A stretch of DNA of 64,000 nucleotides from Lachnospiraceae bacterium MD308. GTDB taxonomy: Bacteria; Bacillota; Clostridia; Lachnospirales; Lachnospiraceae. The stretch is taken from positions 189,570 to 253,569 of the forward strand of contig KE159796.1 in NCBI GenBank assembly GCA_000403475.2, in the 5' to 3' direction. The translations under genes were made by a program, and so were the position numbers. Shown here in pieces: positions 16,710-25,266 of the stretch (position 1 is the first letter of the stretch; each line of letters opens with the position of its first letter). Below the pieces are notes generated by a model. It was not told the DNA's origin, ran no database searches, and was given only the letters and a program-made list of their open reading frames with translations.

Positions 16710-18095
16710 ATGCAAGTATATATCAGTGTTAAAAATTTTGGAAAAATCAGCTCGGCAAGAGTAAACGTCAGCAATTTTACTGTTTTTGTGGGAAACAATA
16801 ACAGCGGGAAGACACAATTGATGGAGCTGATATATGCTGTTATCAAGCATGTGTCGGCATTGACGCCTGATATAGATATTCCTCGGATTAAAGATGTAGA
16901 TGCCTTTCACATGGGGAAAGAAGAAATAAGGTACTTGAATAAGCTGGCAAATGAACACCTGGCGGAGCATATTCATGAAATTATTGATGAGACGTTTAAC
17001 GCATCTGTACCGATTGAGGAAATCACGGTAGAATTTTTAGATATAGATGTTGAGTATGAGATGTATTTCCTGACAGACAGAACGATAGAATATCTGATGA
17101 GCAGAAATATGATTGCTCAGGAATCCTTGCCGAAAATGATATTGAATAAGGATAAATTTTATGGCGTGCTTGTTTTTAAAAATGGCAGGCGAATGCCGGA
17201 AAAGACCAATTTTTCCAATAGTATACCTGTTAATGTTGCAAAAGGTATAGAAATAGGAGATATATTAGGAGGTATTATGGGCGGGGATTCTCCGGTATCT
17301 TCTAATGTATTATTTCTTCCGGCATCACGCATGGGCTTGATGCTCTTATACAAGCATTATTTTGGAAATACCGGTCAGAGTGCAGCAGAGATGATTCGCA
17401 ATAAGTACCAGAATTCTAAAGGGATTCCAAAACCGGTTTTAGATTTTTTGTCGTTTTTATTAAAATACAGCTATACAGAGCGGATTGCAAAAGATAACGA
17501 GGAGTTGATAGAGTTTATTTTTAATCATCTGATTGACGGAACAATCAGTGAAAAGGGCGATGCAACTGTGTATATGCCTAATGACCAGAAAAAAGAGATT
17601 CCGGTTTTTGTGGCATCTTCTATGGTTAATGAAGTGGTGCCGGTAGTGAAAGCATTGACAGATTCGGATAAAATTGATTTTATTTTTTATGACGAAGTGG
17701 AGACGAGCATGCATCCCCTCAAGCAGATTGAGATGGTGAAACTGCTCAATCGTCTGAATAACAAAGGTACCCGACTATTAGTCAGCACCCACAGCGATAC
17801 GATGGCGACCAAGATTAATAACCTGTTATTATTGTCACAGGGCGACTATGATTTTGAAAGAATAAAGAAGATATTGAAGAAAAACGGAATTCAGATAGAA
17901 AGGGAAGATTTGCTTGTATCTGAAAATATACATGTGTATCAGTTTGTTAATAAAGAGCAGGGAAAAAGTGTTGTGGAGGAACTGGAGTTCAGAAAAGCAC
18001 CGTGTACAGGATACGATTTCAGCCTGTTTAATGACAGCATGATGAATTTGTTTGAAGAGGCGAAGGTTGCCATGGGGATTGAGGATGAAGATTAA
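16710..18095 (+). CDS. OLD/AAA-type ATPase, putative defence protein
   Basis: 461 residues from the ATG at 16710 (GAGGAG upstream; an ATG at 16680 has no such site). Walker A is GNNNSGKT (28-35), Walker B is FIFYDEVETSMHP (about 324-336), and an H-loop-like STHSD follows near 358. This is the ABC/SMC-type ATPase fold (AAA_15/AAA_21) of OLD nucleases and of the ATPases in Septu, PARIS and related defence systems. No TOPRIM domain follows, unlike OLD itself. The next gene overlaps it by 11 bp and has a possible nuclease core, so the effector may be supplied in trans. The association with type III R-M strengthens a defence reading. Confidence 0.75.
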   Translation: MQVYISVKNFGKISSARVNVSNFTVFVGNNNSGKTQLMELIYAVIKHVSALTPDIDIPRIKDVDAFHMGKEEIRYLNKLANEHLAEHIHEIIDETFNASVPIEEITVEFLDIDVEYEMYFLTDRTIEYLMSRNMIAQESLPKMILNKDKFYGVLVFKNGRRMPEKTNFSNSIPVNVAKGIEIGDILGGIMGGDSPVSSNVLFLPASRMGLMLLYKHYFGNTGQSAAEMIRNKYQNSKGIPKPVLDFLSFLLKYSYTERIAKDNEELIEFIFNHLIDGTISEKGDATVYMPNDQKKEIPVFVASSMVNEVVPVVKALTDSDKIDFIFYDEVETSMHPLKQIEMVKLLNRLNNKGTRLLVSTHSDTMATKINNLLLLSQGDYDFERIKKILKKNGIQIEREDLLVSENIHVYQFVNKEQGKSVVEELEFRKAPCTGYDFSLFNDSMMNLFEEAKVAMGIEDED

Positions 18096-18756
18096 GGGAG
18101 ATAAAGTTAAGGATAATAAACCGCTGCTTTCAGGTCGGTTGTACAGGTTAGATGAGAGCAGGACAGTTATTTTTGAAGAGGGAGAAACGGGGGATGTAGT
18201 AAATATTATTTTTACTATAGGCAATCACCAATACGGGATATACGGAAATGAGTATAAGCCTCCGTTTATAGATGACAAGGGCGGAAAGAAAGCGGATATT
18301 CTTGTTCTGGTCGTTGATGATAAGAGGAGAAGTTTCTGTTCCTGGGTGCTTGATGTGAAAAAAAGTGTTGGCGGAGAAGATGTTATATGCCATCTGGTTG
18401 AACAGCTAATCCAGTCCATGAAACATAAAAGAGCGATTACTACTTATTTGGAAGAATATGAAGAAGAACAGCATATAGGATATATTACAAGAGATTTGCA
18501 GAGAGACAGGATACAAGAGACAATCTGTAAAAAACGAGAGTATTTGGACAAAGAAAGGGCAAATATTAAGGGCATGCCGGCATTAATTGGTATGGAGGCA
18601 CATCTGAGCCTGTTAAAAGAAGAGGCTAAGCTTAGGCTTATTTCTGCGTTTCAGAATGACTGTATCGAAACTGGAGGGCGTATATATAAAATCGAAGGCT
18701 ATATCTCCCGGGAACAGAATGGAAAGTTTGTTTATGATTTAGAGGCTGCGTGCTGA
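18085..18756 (+). CDS. Uncharacterised partner of the AAA ATPase, possible PD-(D/E)XK nuclease
   Basis: 223 residues from the ATG at 18085, overlapping the ATPase gene by 11 bp. I do not recognise a named family. Spacing and pattern in the first half resemble a PD-(D/E)XK core: E56, then D71 in KKADILVLV, then D90-V-K92 in SWVLDVKKS, with a Q in the following helix (HLVEQLIQ). The second half is helical and charged. If the nuclease reading is right, ATPase and nuclease would form a two-gene abortive or DNA-degrading defence unit. The alternative is a non-catalytic adaptor. No membrane segment or zinc motif is visible. No clear terminator follows. Confidence 0.5.
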   Translation: MKIKGDKVKDNKPLLSGRLYRLDESRTVIFEEGETGDVVNIIFTIGNHQYGIYGNEYKPPFIDDKGGKKADILVLVVDDKRRSFCSWVLDVKKSVGGEDVICHLVEQLIQSMKHKRAITTYLEEYEEEQHIGYITRDLQRDRIQETICKKREYLDKERANIKGMPALIGMEAHLSLLKEEAKLRLISAFQNDCIETGGRIYKIEGYISREQNGKFVYDLEAAC

Positions 18757-18827
18757 TAGCCACCGGCGGACAAAAGAGAGCAGGCAATGTTTTAAAAGCA
18801 GTATTTTAACAGATTAGGAAAAAGTGG

Positions 18828-18857
18828 TTGACATAAGTGTGATTTTCGAGATAATTA
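18828..18857 (+). promoter_or_regulatory. Promoter of the diguanylate cyclase gene
   Basis: TTGACA (18828-18833) is followed after 17-18 bp by ATAATT/TAATTA (18851-18857), about 75 bp before the chosen start codon and separate from the upstream island. Confidence 0.45.
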
Positions 18858-18931
18858 TAATTAGGGATTTCGTATTTTCCAGAGTTTCCCATGGAAATAT
18901 GAAAGTATTGATAAAAGGAATGGTAATAGTT

Positions 18932-19849
18932 ATGGAGAAAATCTTGATTGTTGACGACAGCCTTTTACAGGCTACCCGTTTAAAGGATATTTTAGATGAC
19001 GAGTATGATATCACGATTGCACAGACGGCGGAGGACGGGCTTCGCCGGGCAAGTGCCGAGAAGTATTCGCTGATCTTGCTTGACGTGGTCATGCCGGGGA
19101 TGGACGGCTTTACATTACTTAAAAAGCTGCAGGAGGAGATCATCACCCAGAGCATTCCGGTCATTTTGATCACCAGCCTTTCGGACGTGCAGAATGAGTA
19201 CCAGGGGCTTATATTAGGGGCGGTTGACTACATAGTAAAGCCGTTTAACCCGCTGATCGTAAAAGCCAGGGTCAACACGCACATAAAGCTTTACAATTAC
19301 CGGAAACAGGTGGAGCATCAGTCAAATACCGACCAGCTTACCGGGATCGCGAACCGGCGGCAGTATGAAAATTACAGCAGCGTGAGGTGGAGCGAGGCGG
19401 TAAGGCTGGAGACGCCATTTTCTATCTGTATGCTTGATATCGATCATTTTAAAGCATATAATGACACATTCGGCCATCCTGCCGGGGATAAAGTTATCGC
19501 GGCGATTGCCGGAACAGTATCCGATGCGCTGCAGCGAAGTACGGATTTCGTCGCCCGCTACGGGGGAGAGGAATTTGTAGTATGCCTTTTAGGGGACAGC
19601 TCAGGGAAAGCGTTTGAATATATGAAAAAGATAAGGAAATCGATTGAGGGTCTTTGCATTCCCCATGAGCCTTCGGTATCGGAGTGGGTGTCCGTCAGTA
19701 TCGGAGGCGTGACGGTGATTCCGAAAGCAAAGTATTCTTATGACTTTTATCTGAAAACGGCGGACACGATGCTGTATGATGCGAAAAAGAATGGAAGGAA
19801 CCAGGTTGTGTGGGCAGATGAAAAAATGAGACAGCTCTGGGAAAAATAA
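18932..19849 (+). CDS. Response regulator with GGDEF diguanylate cyclase domain
   Basis: 305 residues. The N-terminal receiver domain has acidic D8-D9, phospho-acceptor D51 (LLDVVMPGMDG) and the conserved lysine in VKPFNP. The C-terminal GGDEF domain (about 135-300) has the active-site signature GGEEF near 211-215. An inhibitory-site RxxD (RSTD) ends exactly five residues before it, so c-di-GMP feedback inhibition is likely. This PleD/WspR-like layout makes c-di-GMP when phosphorylated. The start at 18932 is where receiver homology begins, but its ribosome site is weak and upstream in-frame ATGs (18899, 18920) are possible. No kinase gene is adjacent. Confidence 0.92.
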   Translation: MEKILIVDDSLLQATRLKDILDDEYDITIAQTAEDGLRRASAEKYSLILLDVVMPGMDGFTLLKKLQEEIITQSIPVILITSLSDVQNEYQGLILGAVDYIVKPFNPLIVKARVNTHIKLYNYRKQVEHQSNTDQLTGIANRRQYENYSSVRWSEAVRLETPFSICMLDIDHFKAYNDTFGHPAGDKVIAAIAGTVSDALQRSTDFVARYGGEEFVVCLLGDSSGKAFEYMKKIRKSIEGLCIPHEPSVSEWVSVSIGGVTVIPKAKYSYDFYLKTADTMLYDAKKNGRNQVVWADEKMRQLWEK

Positions 19850-19853
19850 GATT

Positions 19854-19884
19854 AGCGGCGGTTTTGATACCGCCGCTTTGCTTT
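19854..19884 (+). terminator. Rho-independent terminator after the GGDEF gene
   Basis: AGCGGCGGT (19854-19862) and ACCGCCGCT (19869-19877) form a perfect 9-bp stem with a 6-base loop, followed by TTTGCTTTG. It lies between convergent genes and may also serve the aminopeptidase gene on the other strand. Confidence 0.75.
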
Positions 19885-19901
19885 GCAGATCTTTTGACAG
19901 A

Positions 19902-21689
19902 TTAGATTGCCCGTGTATACTCTTTAAGCCATTCTTTTTCTTCTTCATTAAGATGCGGGCTTACAAGCTCATATACCTTTGCGTGGTATGCGTTGAGCTG
20001 TTCTTTGTCTTCCTTTGTCATCATATCCGGATTCACCGCATCAAGATCGATCGGTACATAGGTGATCGGCTCAAAGCAGAGGAACTGGCCGTACTCGGTC
20101 TTTTCTTTTTCGCAGACGAGAAGTTCGTTCTCGGTGCGGATGCCGTGGGAACCTTCGATGTAGATGCCCGGCTCGTCCGTGATCACCATGCCCGGCTCGA
20201 TGACAGCTTTTTCCCTCTCGCGGATTGCGATGCGGAAACCGCTTGGAGCCTCGTGGATGTTCATCAGGTAGCCCACGCCGTGTCCGGTTCCGTGGTTATA
20301 GTTGATTCCCCGCTCCCATGCAGGCATTCTTGCCAGGATGTCCAGGTTATAGCCGCAGGTTCCATGCATGAATACCGCTCTTGCAAGCCTTAAGTTGCAG
20401 AGAAGTACGGTGGTGAAATCCTCCGCCATCCGGTCTGTAATCTTTCCGAAAGCAAATGTCCTTGTGATGTCGGTGGAACCTTCCATATACCCGCCGCCTG
20501 TGTCGGTAAGGAACAGTCCGTCTGTGACAACCGGAACATTGGTTTCCGGAGTAGCGGCATAGTGAACGATTGCAGCGTGTTCGCCGGAGCCGCAGATTGG
20601 CTCAAAGCTCTGCCAGAGGTAGCCTTCCTGCTCTTTCCGGAATTCTTCCAGCTTTTCGGCTGCACTGATCTCGGTGATCTCAGTTTTTCCTACATTTTTC
20701 TTCAGCCAGTGCATGAATTTGGTGACAGCAACACCGTCTTTTACATGGGCGCTCTTGATGTTCTTGATCTCAGTGTCATTTTTCATGGCTTTCATCAGGA
20801 CGGTGGGGTTTACCTTCTCGATGACTTTCGCGCCTTTTGGAAGGTTGTTGTAGAGCGCGTAGTTGAGCCTTGACGGGTCTACTAAGATTGCACTGTCAGC
20901 GCAAAGTTCCTTCACGTCCTCATAAACTGCGTTGTACGGGCGGAGGGAGATGTTGTCTTTGGCGAGATTTGCTTTCATCTCGTCGGTAAGCTTGCGCTCG
21001 TCGATGTAAAGTTTCATGTCCTCTTTTGTGATGACCGCGTAGGAGAGGAGCAGCGGGAAGAACTCGATATCATTTCCCCGGAGGTTGGTCGTCCAGCACA
21101 CGTCGTCAAGAGCGGCGATAATGTGGATGTCTGCCCCTTCTTCTTCCATGGCTTTCCTGATTCTCTTAAGCTTGCTCTCAGTGCTCTCGCCGGTGTACTC
21201 TATGCCCAGCGCAAATGCAGGCTCCTCGGAAAGAGCCGGACGGTCCTCCCAGATCTTGTCGATCAGGTCTGTGGAGTAGTCGATCTTCCCGTTCTTTTTC
21301 GCTGCGGCAGCCTCTAATGCCTGTCCTTCTCCCATGGCTACGACGCGCCCGTCAAATCCAAGGGTTCCGCCTTCCGGAAGGACGTCCGCGATAAATTCCT
21401 CCACTGTCGGCACGCCTGGCTCGCCCATCTTAAAGAGCTTGACGCCGTTGCCGGATAACTGCTGCTCTGCCTGGATGAAATATCTTCCATCCGTCCAGAG
21501 CCCGGCTGCGTCTTTCGTGATGACTGCGGTTCCCGCAGAGCCGGTGAATCCGGTGATAAATGCCCTTGCCTTAAAATGCTCCCCTACATATTCGCTCTGG
21601 TGATTGTCGTCGGTCGGCACCATGTAGGCGTCGTATCCCCGCTCCTCCATCAGAGCACGGAGGGCAGAGATTCTTTCTGGTACATTCAT
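19902..21689 (-). CDS. Xaa-Pro aminopeptidase (M24 family, long form)
   Basis: 595 residues, the length of the long aminopeptidase P form with two N-terminal creatinase-like domains (about 1-310) before the pita-bread catalytic domain. Metal ligands are visible in order: the aspartates of LTDTGGGY and GSTDITRT, the histidine of GTGHGVGY, the glutamate of TDEPGIY and the glutamate of RTENELLV. It removes N-terminal residues preceding proline, probably in the cytoplasm, since no signal peptide is present. It is transcribed alone, divergently from the trp leader; GGAGG stands upstream of the ATG at 21689. Confidence 0.92.
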   Translation of the reverse strand: MNVPERISALRALMEERGYDAYMVPTDDNHQSEYVGEHFKARAFITGFTGSAGTAVITKDAAGLWTDGRYFIQAEQQLSGNGVKLFKMGEPGVPTVEEFIADVLPEGGTLGFDGRVVAMGEGQALEAAAAKKNGKIDYSTDLIDKIWEDRPALSEEPAFALGIEYTGESTESKLKRIRKAMEEEGADIHIIAALDDVCWTTNLRGNDIEFFPLLLSYAVITKEDMKLYIDERKLTDEMKANLAKDNISLRPYNAVYEDVKELCADSAILVDPSRLNYALYNNLPKGAKVIEKVNPTVLMKAMKNDTEIKNIKSAHVKDGVAVTKFMHWLKKNVGKTEITEISAAEKLEEFRKEQEGYLWQSFEPICGSGEHAAIVHYAATPETNVPVVTDGLFLTDTGGGYMEGSTDITRTFAFGKITDRMAEDFTTVLLCNLRLARAVFMHGTCGYNLDILARMPAWERGINYNHGTGHGVGYLMNIHEAPSGFRIAIREREKAVIEPGMVITDEPGIYIEGSHGIRTENELLVCEKEKTEYGQFLCFEPITYVPIDLDAVNPDMMTKEDKEQLNAYHAKVYELVSPHLNEEEKEWLKEYTRAI

Positions 21690-21796
21690 GTGTGTAACCT
21701 CCCTGTGTTTACTATGTTTACTGTATTTACAAGTTTAACATATTTTGGTGGAAATGTCACCGTCTGGCATACAAAATAGATAAAACAATTGACCCC

Positions 21797-21824
21797 TTGA
21801 CTTAAAAAACAACTGTGCTATAAT
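21797..21824 (+). promoter_or_regulatory. trp operon promoter
   Basis: TTGACT (21797-21802), a 16-bp spacer and a perfect TATAAT (21819-21824) lie just upstream of the T-box leader. Confidence 0.7.
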
Positions 21825-21831
21825 CCAAAAA

Positions 21832-22137
21832 GTAAATAAAACAAACCGTTGAGGCGGAGATAACGGCAATGATGCCTTTACAGAGAGCCTGGGATGCTGA
21901 GAGCCGGGTGAGAAACAAGTTGTCAAATGGACCGCTGAGGGCGCAGTCAAATGGGGATTTCCCCAGAGTATTCTGCGACGTTGCAGGCAGACGTCATTTG
22001 CCGGGGATATGCAGGTATCCTGCTAAGCGCACGGCTCATGCCGTGAATCAAGGTGGCACCGCGGATGTGTTATGTTTTTAAAAAATGTACGATTCGTCCT
22101 TGACAGATTGCATGATTCTGTCAAGGGCGTTTTTTCT
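21832..22137 (+). promoter_or_regulatory. Tryptophan T-box riboswitch leader
   Basis: The leader of trpE carries the T-box core AGGTGGCACCGCGG at 22051-22064, upstream of a terminator. Stem I features (AGAGAGCC, GCTGAGAGCCGGGTGAGAA) occupy 21875-21925. A TGG at 21928-21930, directly before ACC, is the likely Trp specifier codon. Uncharged tRNA-Trp would pair with the specifier and the T-box and block the terminator, switching on the operon when tryptophan is scarce. The specifier assignment is inferred from position and from the downstream genes. Confidence 0.85.
22095..22137 (+). terminator. T-box regulated terminator
   Basis: CCTTGACAGA (22098-22107) pairs with TCTGTCAAGG (22117-22126), extended by three further pairs to 13 bp, and is followed by TTTTTT. 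It stands 30 bp after the T-box sequence, as expected for the terminator that competes with the antiterminator. Confidence 0.85.
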
Positions 22138-22142
22138 TGTTT

Positions 22143-22186
22143 AAAATGCTTTTGGCGGAAGGCAGGTCAAAAGCATTTTATTTTTT
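22143..22186 (+). terminator. Second hairpin with T-run between T-box and trpE
   Basis: AAAATGCTTTT (22143-22153) and AAAAGCATTTT (22169-22179) form a perfect 11-bp stem with a 15-base loop, followed by ATTTTTT and then directly by the trpE ribosome site. It looks like an additional terminator or an RNA-stability element. Its AT-rich stem would be weak. Confidence 0.45.
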
Positions 22187-22199
22187 AGGAGGCTGGCAT

Positions 22200-23666
22200 A
22201 TGAAAATTTTACCGCACTTAGATGAGGTCAGGGAGTTTGCAGAAACAGGAAGATATAAAGTGGTTCCTGTTAGCTGCGAGATTTTATCTGATTTTACCAC
22301 ACCGATTGAGACAATGAAGATTCTGAAAAATATTTCTTCGCATTGTTATATGCTTGAGTCAGCGCAGGCGAATGATAAATGGGGGCGGTATACGTTCCTG
22401 GGGTTTGACCCTGAGATGGAGATCACCTGTGTCGACGGGGAGATGAAGGTGGGCAGCCTCAAGGTAAAGACAGAACATCCGTCCGATTACCTCCGTCAGA
22501 TACTTGCTGAGTATAAGAGCCCCCGCCTGGAGTATCTTCCGTCCTTTACGGGAGGGCTTGTAGGTTATTTTTCCTACGATTATCTCGGCTACAAGGAGCC
22601 TGCTGTTAGGTGCCGTGTCCGGGACAGCGAGGATTTCAAGGACGTTGACCTGATGCTGTTTGACAAGGTGATTGCCTTTGACAATGTCAGGCAGAAGATT
22701 ATCCTGATTGTCAATATGTCTCTCTCTGATGTGGAAACCAGTTACAATAAAGCAGTGATGGAATTAAGACAGCTATCGGAACTGCTTAAAAAAGGAGCAA
22801 AGAAAGAGGAGCCGGGAGGGAGGCTTACAGGGGAGGTAAAGCCGCTGTTCAGCAAGAAAAAGTTCTGCGCTATGGTTGAAAAGGCAAAGCACCATATCCG
22901 CGAGGGCGATATTTTCCAGATCGTGCTTTCCAACCGTTTGTCGGCGCCCTTTGAAGGCAGCCTCTTTCAGACGTACCGCATGCTCCGCACCATCAATCCT
23001 TCCCCGTATATGTTTTATTTTTCAGGAACTGATGTGGAGGTCGCGGGAGCGTCGCCCGAAACGCTTGTAAAACTGGAAAACGGCATGCTTCATACATTTC
23101 CCCTTGCCGGCACCAGGCCAAGGGGAAAAACAGAGGAAGAGGACAGTGCGTTGGAGACAGAGCTCCTTGCAGACGAAAAAGAGCTTGCCGAACACAATAT
23201 GCTTGTGGACCTTGGCCGGAACGACCTTGGAAAAATCAGTAAGTTTGGGACGGTACAGGTGGAAAACCTGCATTCTATAGAGCGGTTTTCCCATGTTATG
23301 CACATCGGCTCCACTGTCCGGGGGGAAATCAGTGATAAATATGATGCCCTGGATGCCATCGAGGCGGTGCTGCCTGCGGGAACCCTTTCCGGCGCTCCGA
23401 AGATCCGGGCCTGTCAGCTTATCGGAGAACTGGAGGATAACAAGCGCGGCATTTACGGAGGGGCCATCGGTTATATTGACTTTACCGGCAATATGGATAC
23501 GTGCATTGCTATCCGCATTGCTTATAAGAAAAACGGCAGGGTGTTTGTAAGGAGCGGGGTCGGAATTGTGGCGGACTCTGTTCCGGAGAAGGAATTTGAG
23601 GAATGCCTGAACAAAGCAAAGTCTTCTCTCAAGGCACTGGAGCTTGCACAGGAGGATGAGTTATGA
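22200..23666 (+). CDS. trpE: Anthranilate synthase component I
   Basis: 488 residues, the normal TrpE length, from the ATG at 22200 with AGGAGG 7 bases upstream; an ATG at 22137 lies inside the leader hairpins. The N-terminal tryptophan-binding motif LLES appears as MLESAQANDKWGRYTF, so feedback inhibition is likely. The C-terminal chorismate-binding domain contains VLSNR, GASPET, AGTRPRG and GTLSGAPK motifs. It converts chorismate and ammonia, supplied by the TrpG partner, to anthranilate. It is the first gene of trpEGDCFBA and overlaps trpG by 4 bp. Confidence 0.97.
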   Translation: MKILPHLDEVREFAETGRYKVVPVSCEILSDFTTPIETMKILKNISSHCYMLESAQANDKWGRYTFLGFDPEMEITCVDGEMKVGSLKVKTEHPSDYLRQILAEYKSPRLEYLPSFTGGLVGYFSYDYLGYKEPAVRCRVRDSEDFKDVDLMLFDKVIAFDNVRQKIILIVNMSLSDVETSYNKAVMELRQLSELLKKGAKKEEPGGRLTGEVKPLFSKKKFCAMVEKAKHHIREGDIFQIVLSNRLSAPFEGSLFQTYRMLRTINPSPYMFYFSGTDVEVAGASPETLVKLENGMLHTFPLAGTRPRGKTEEEDSALETELLADEKELAEHNMLVDLGRNDLGKISKFGTVQVENLHSIERFSHVMHIGSTVRGEISDKYDALDAIEAVLPAGTLSGAPKIRACQLIGELEDNKRGIYGGAIGYIDFTGNMDTCIAIRIAYKKNGRVFVRSGVGIVADSVPEKEFEECLNKAKSSLKALELAQEDEL

Positions 23667-24238
23667 TTTTATTGATTGACAGCTACGACAGCTTTTCTTA
23701 CAATCTCTATCAGCTTGTCGGAGAGATTGAACCGGATATAAAGGTTATCCGCAACGATGAGATGACGGTGGAGGAGATTAGAAAGGAGCAGTTTGACCGT
23801 ATTATCCTTTCCCCTGGCCCGGGAAGGCCGGAGAATGCCGGGGTGATTGTTGAGACTGTAAAAATGCTTGGCAAGAGCATCCCCATCCTAGGCGTCTGCC
23901 TCGGCCATCAGGCAATCTGTACTGCCTTTGGGGCAACGGTCACGTACGCGAAGGAGCTGATGCACGGAAAACAGTCTGTGGCAAAACTTGATACGGACAC
24001 CCTCCTGTTTAAGGGATGCCCGGAAAAAGTTCCTGTTGCCAGGTATCATTCCCTTGCGGCTGACCCTGATACGATGCCCGCAGAACTGAAAATAACTGCC
24101 GTCACTGGGGAGGGCGAGGTTATGGCAGTGCAGCACAGGGAATATCCGGTTTACGGCGTACAGTTCCACCCGGAATCGATTATGACGCCGGACGGAAAAA
24201 CAATGCTTAGAAATTTTATAAAGGAGATGGAAATATGA
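23663..24238 (+). CDS. trpG: Anthranilate synthase glutamine amidotransferase component
   Basis: 191 residues of class I glutamine amidotransferase. The nucleophile cysteine lies in LGVCLGHQ (about residue 78), and the His-Glu pair of the triad in QFHPESI (about 170). It releases ammonia from glutamine for TrpE. In Firmicutes such a subunit can also serve PabB for folate synthesis, but no pab genes are visible here and the 4-bp overlaps with trpE and trpD favour the trp role. There is no fusion with TrpD. Confidence 0.95.
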   Translation: MILLIDSYDSFSYNLYQLVGEIEPDIKVIRNDEMTVEEIRKEQFDRIILSPGPGRPENAGVIVETVKMLGKSIPILGVCLGHQAICTAFGATVTYAKELMHGKQSVAKLDTDTLLFKGCPEKVPVARYHSLAADPDTMPAELKITAVTGEGEVMAVQHREYPVYGVQFHPESIMTPDGKTMLRNFIKEMEI

Positions 24239-25266
24239 TTAAGAAAGCGATTGTAAAGATTGTCAACAAAGAAGACCTGACTTACGATGAGGCGTACACC
24301 GTCATGAACGAGATCATGGGCGGCGAGACGACGCCTACGCAGAACGCGGCATTTCTTGCGGCGCTTTCCACCAAGAGCGCCAGAGCCGAAACGACGGATG
24401 AGATTGCAGGCTGCGCCGCAGCTATGCGGGCGCATGCCACCAGGGTAGAGACGGATATGGAGCTGTTTGAAATCGTCGGAACCGGAGGCGACAACGCACA
24501 CAGTTTCAATATTTCCACTACATCTGCCCTTGTGGCGGCGGCAGGCGGCATGAAGGTTGCCAAGCACGGCAACCGGGCCGCGTCGTCGCAGTGCGGAACG
24601 GCGGACTGCCTTGAGGCCCTCGGGGTGAATATCTGCCAGAGCCCTGCCCGATGTAAGGAGCTTTTGAAGGAGGCGGGAATGTGTTTCTTTTTTGCACAGC
24701 AATACCACACATCGATGAAGTATGTGGGAGCCATCCGCAAAGAGCTTGGGTTCCGCACGGTGTTCAATATTCTCGGGCCTTTGACCAATCCCGGCACTCC
24801 GTCCATGCAGCTGCTCGGCGTGTATGACGAGTACCTTGTGGAGCCTCTTGCACAGGTGCTCGTTAGTCTCGGGGTAAAGCGCGGCATGGTAGTGTACGGC
24901 CAGGATAAGCTGGATGAGATCTCGATGAGCGCCCCGACGACAGTATGTGAGATTCGTGACGGATGGTTCAGGACTTCGGTCATAACACCTGAGGAGTTTG
25001 GATTTGCCCGCTGTACAAAAGAGGAGCTGCGGGGAGGCGCCCCGGGAGAAAATGCAAAAATTACGCTTGCAATCTTAAACGGCGAGAGGGGGCATAAGAG
25101 AAATGCCGTGCTGATGAATGCCGGCGCGGCGCTCTATATCGGCGGCAAGGCGGACAGTATGAAAAGCGGCGCGGCGCTTGCGGCTGAGCTTATCGACTCC
25201 GGAAAGGCTCTTGATACCCTTCAAAAGCTCATCGAGATCAGCAATCGTCCGGAGGCGGAGCTATGA
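24235..25266 (+). CDS. trpD: Anthranilate phosphoribosyltransferase
   Basis: 343 residues, normal length. The phosphoribosyl-pyrophosphate loop [14 protein letters not shown] (about 82-95) and the following [15 protein letters not shown] are diagnostic. The enzyme transfers phosphoribose to anthranilate, the second step of the branch. It overlaps trpG and trpC by 4 bp each, so translation is probably coupled along the operon. Confidence 0.96.
   Translation: MIKKAIVKIVNKEDLTYDEAYTVMNEIMGGETTPTQNAAFLAALSTKSARAETTDEIAGCAAAMRAHATRVETDMELFEIVGTGGDNAHSFNISTTSALVAAAGGMKVAKHGNRAASSQCGTADCLEALGVNICQSPARCKELLKEAGMCFFFAQQYHTSMKYVGAIRKELGFRTVFNILGPLTNPGTPSMQLLGVYDEYLVEPLAQVLVSLGVKRGMVVYGQDKLDEISMSAPTTVCEIRDGWFRTSVITPEEFGFARCTKEELRGGAPGENAKITLAILNGERGHKRNAVLMNAGAALYIGGKADSMKSGAALAAELIDSGKALDTLQKLIEISNRPEAEL

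Noticed and set aside
23663-24238. PabA of folate synthesis instead of TrpG
   Set aside because: Sequence alone cannot separate the two, but the 4-bp overlaps with trpE and trpD put it in the trp operon; a dual role stays possible.
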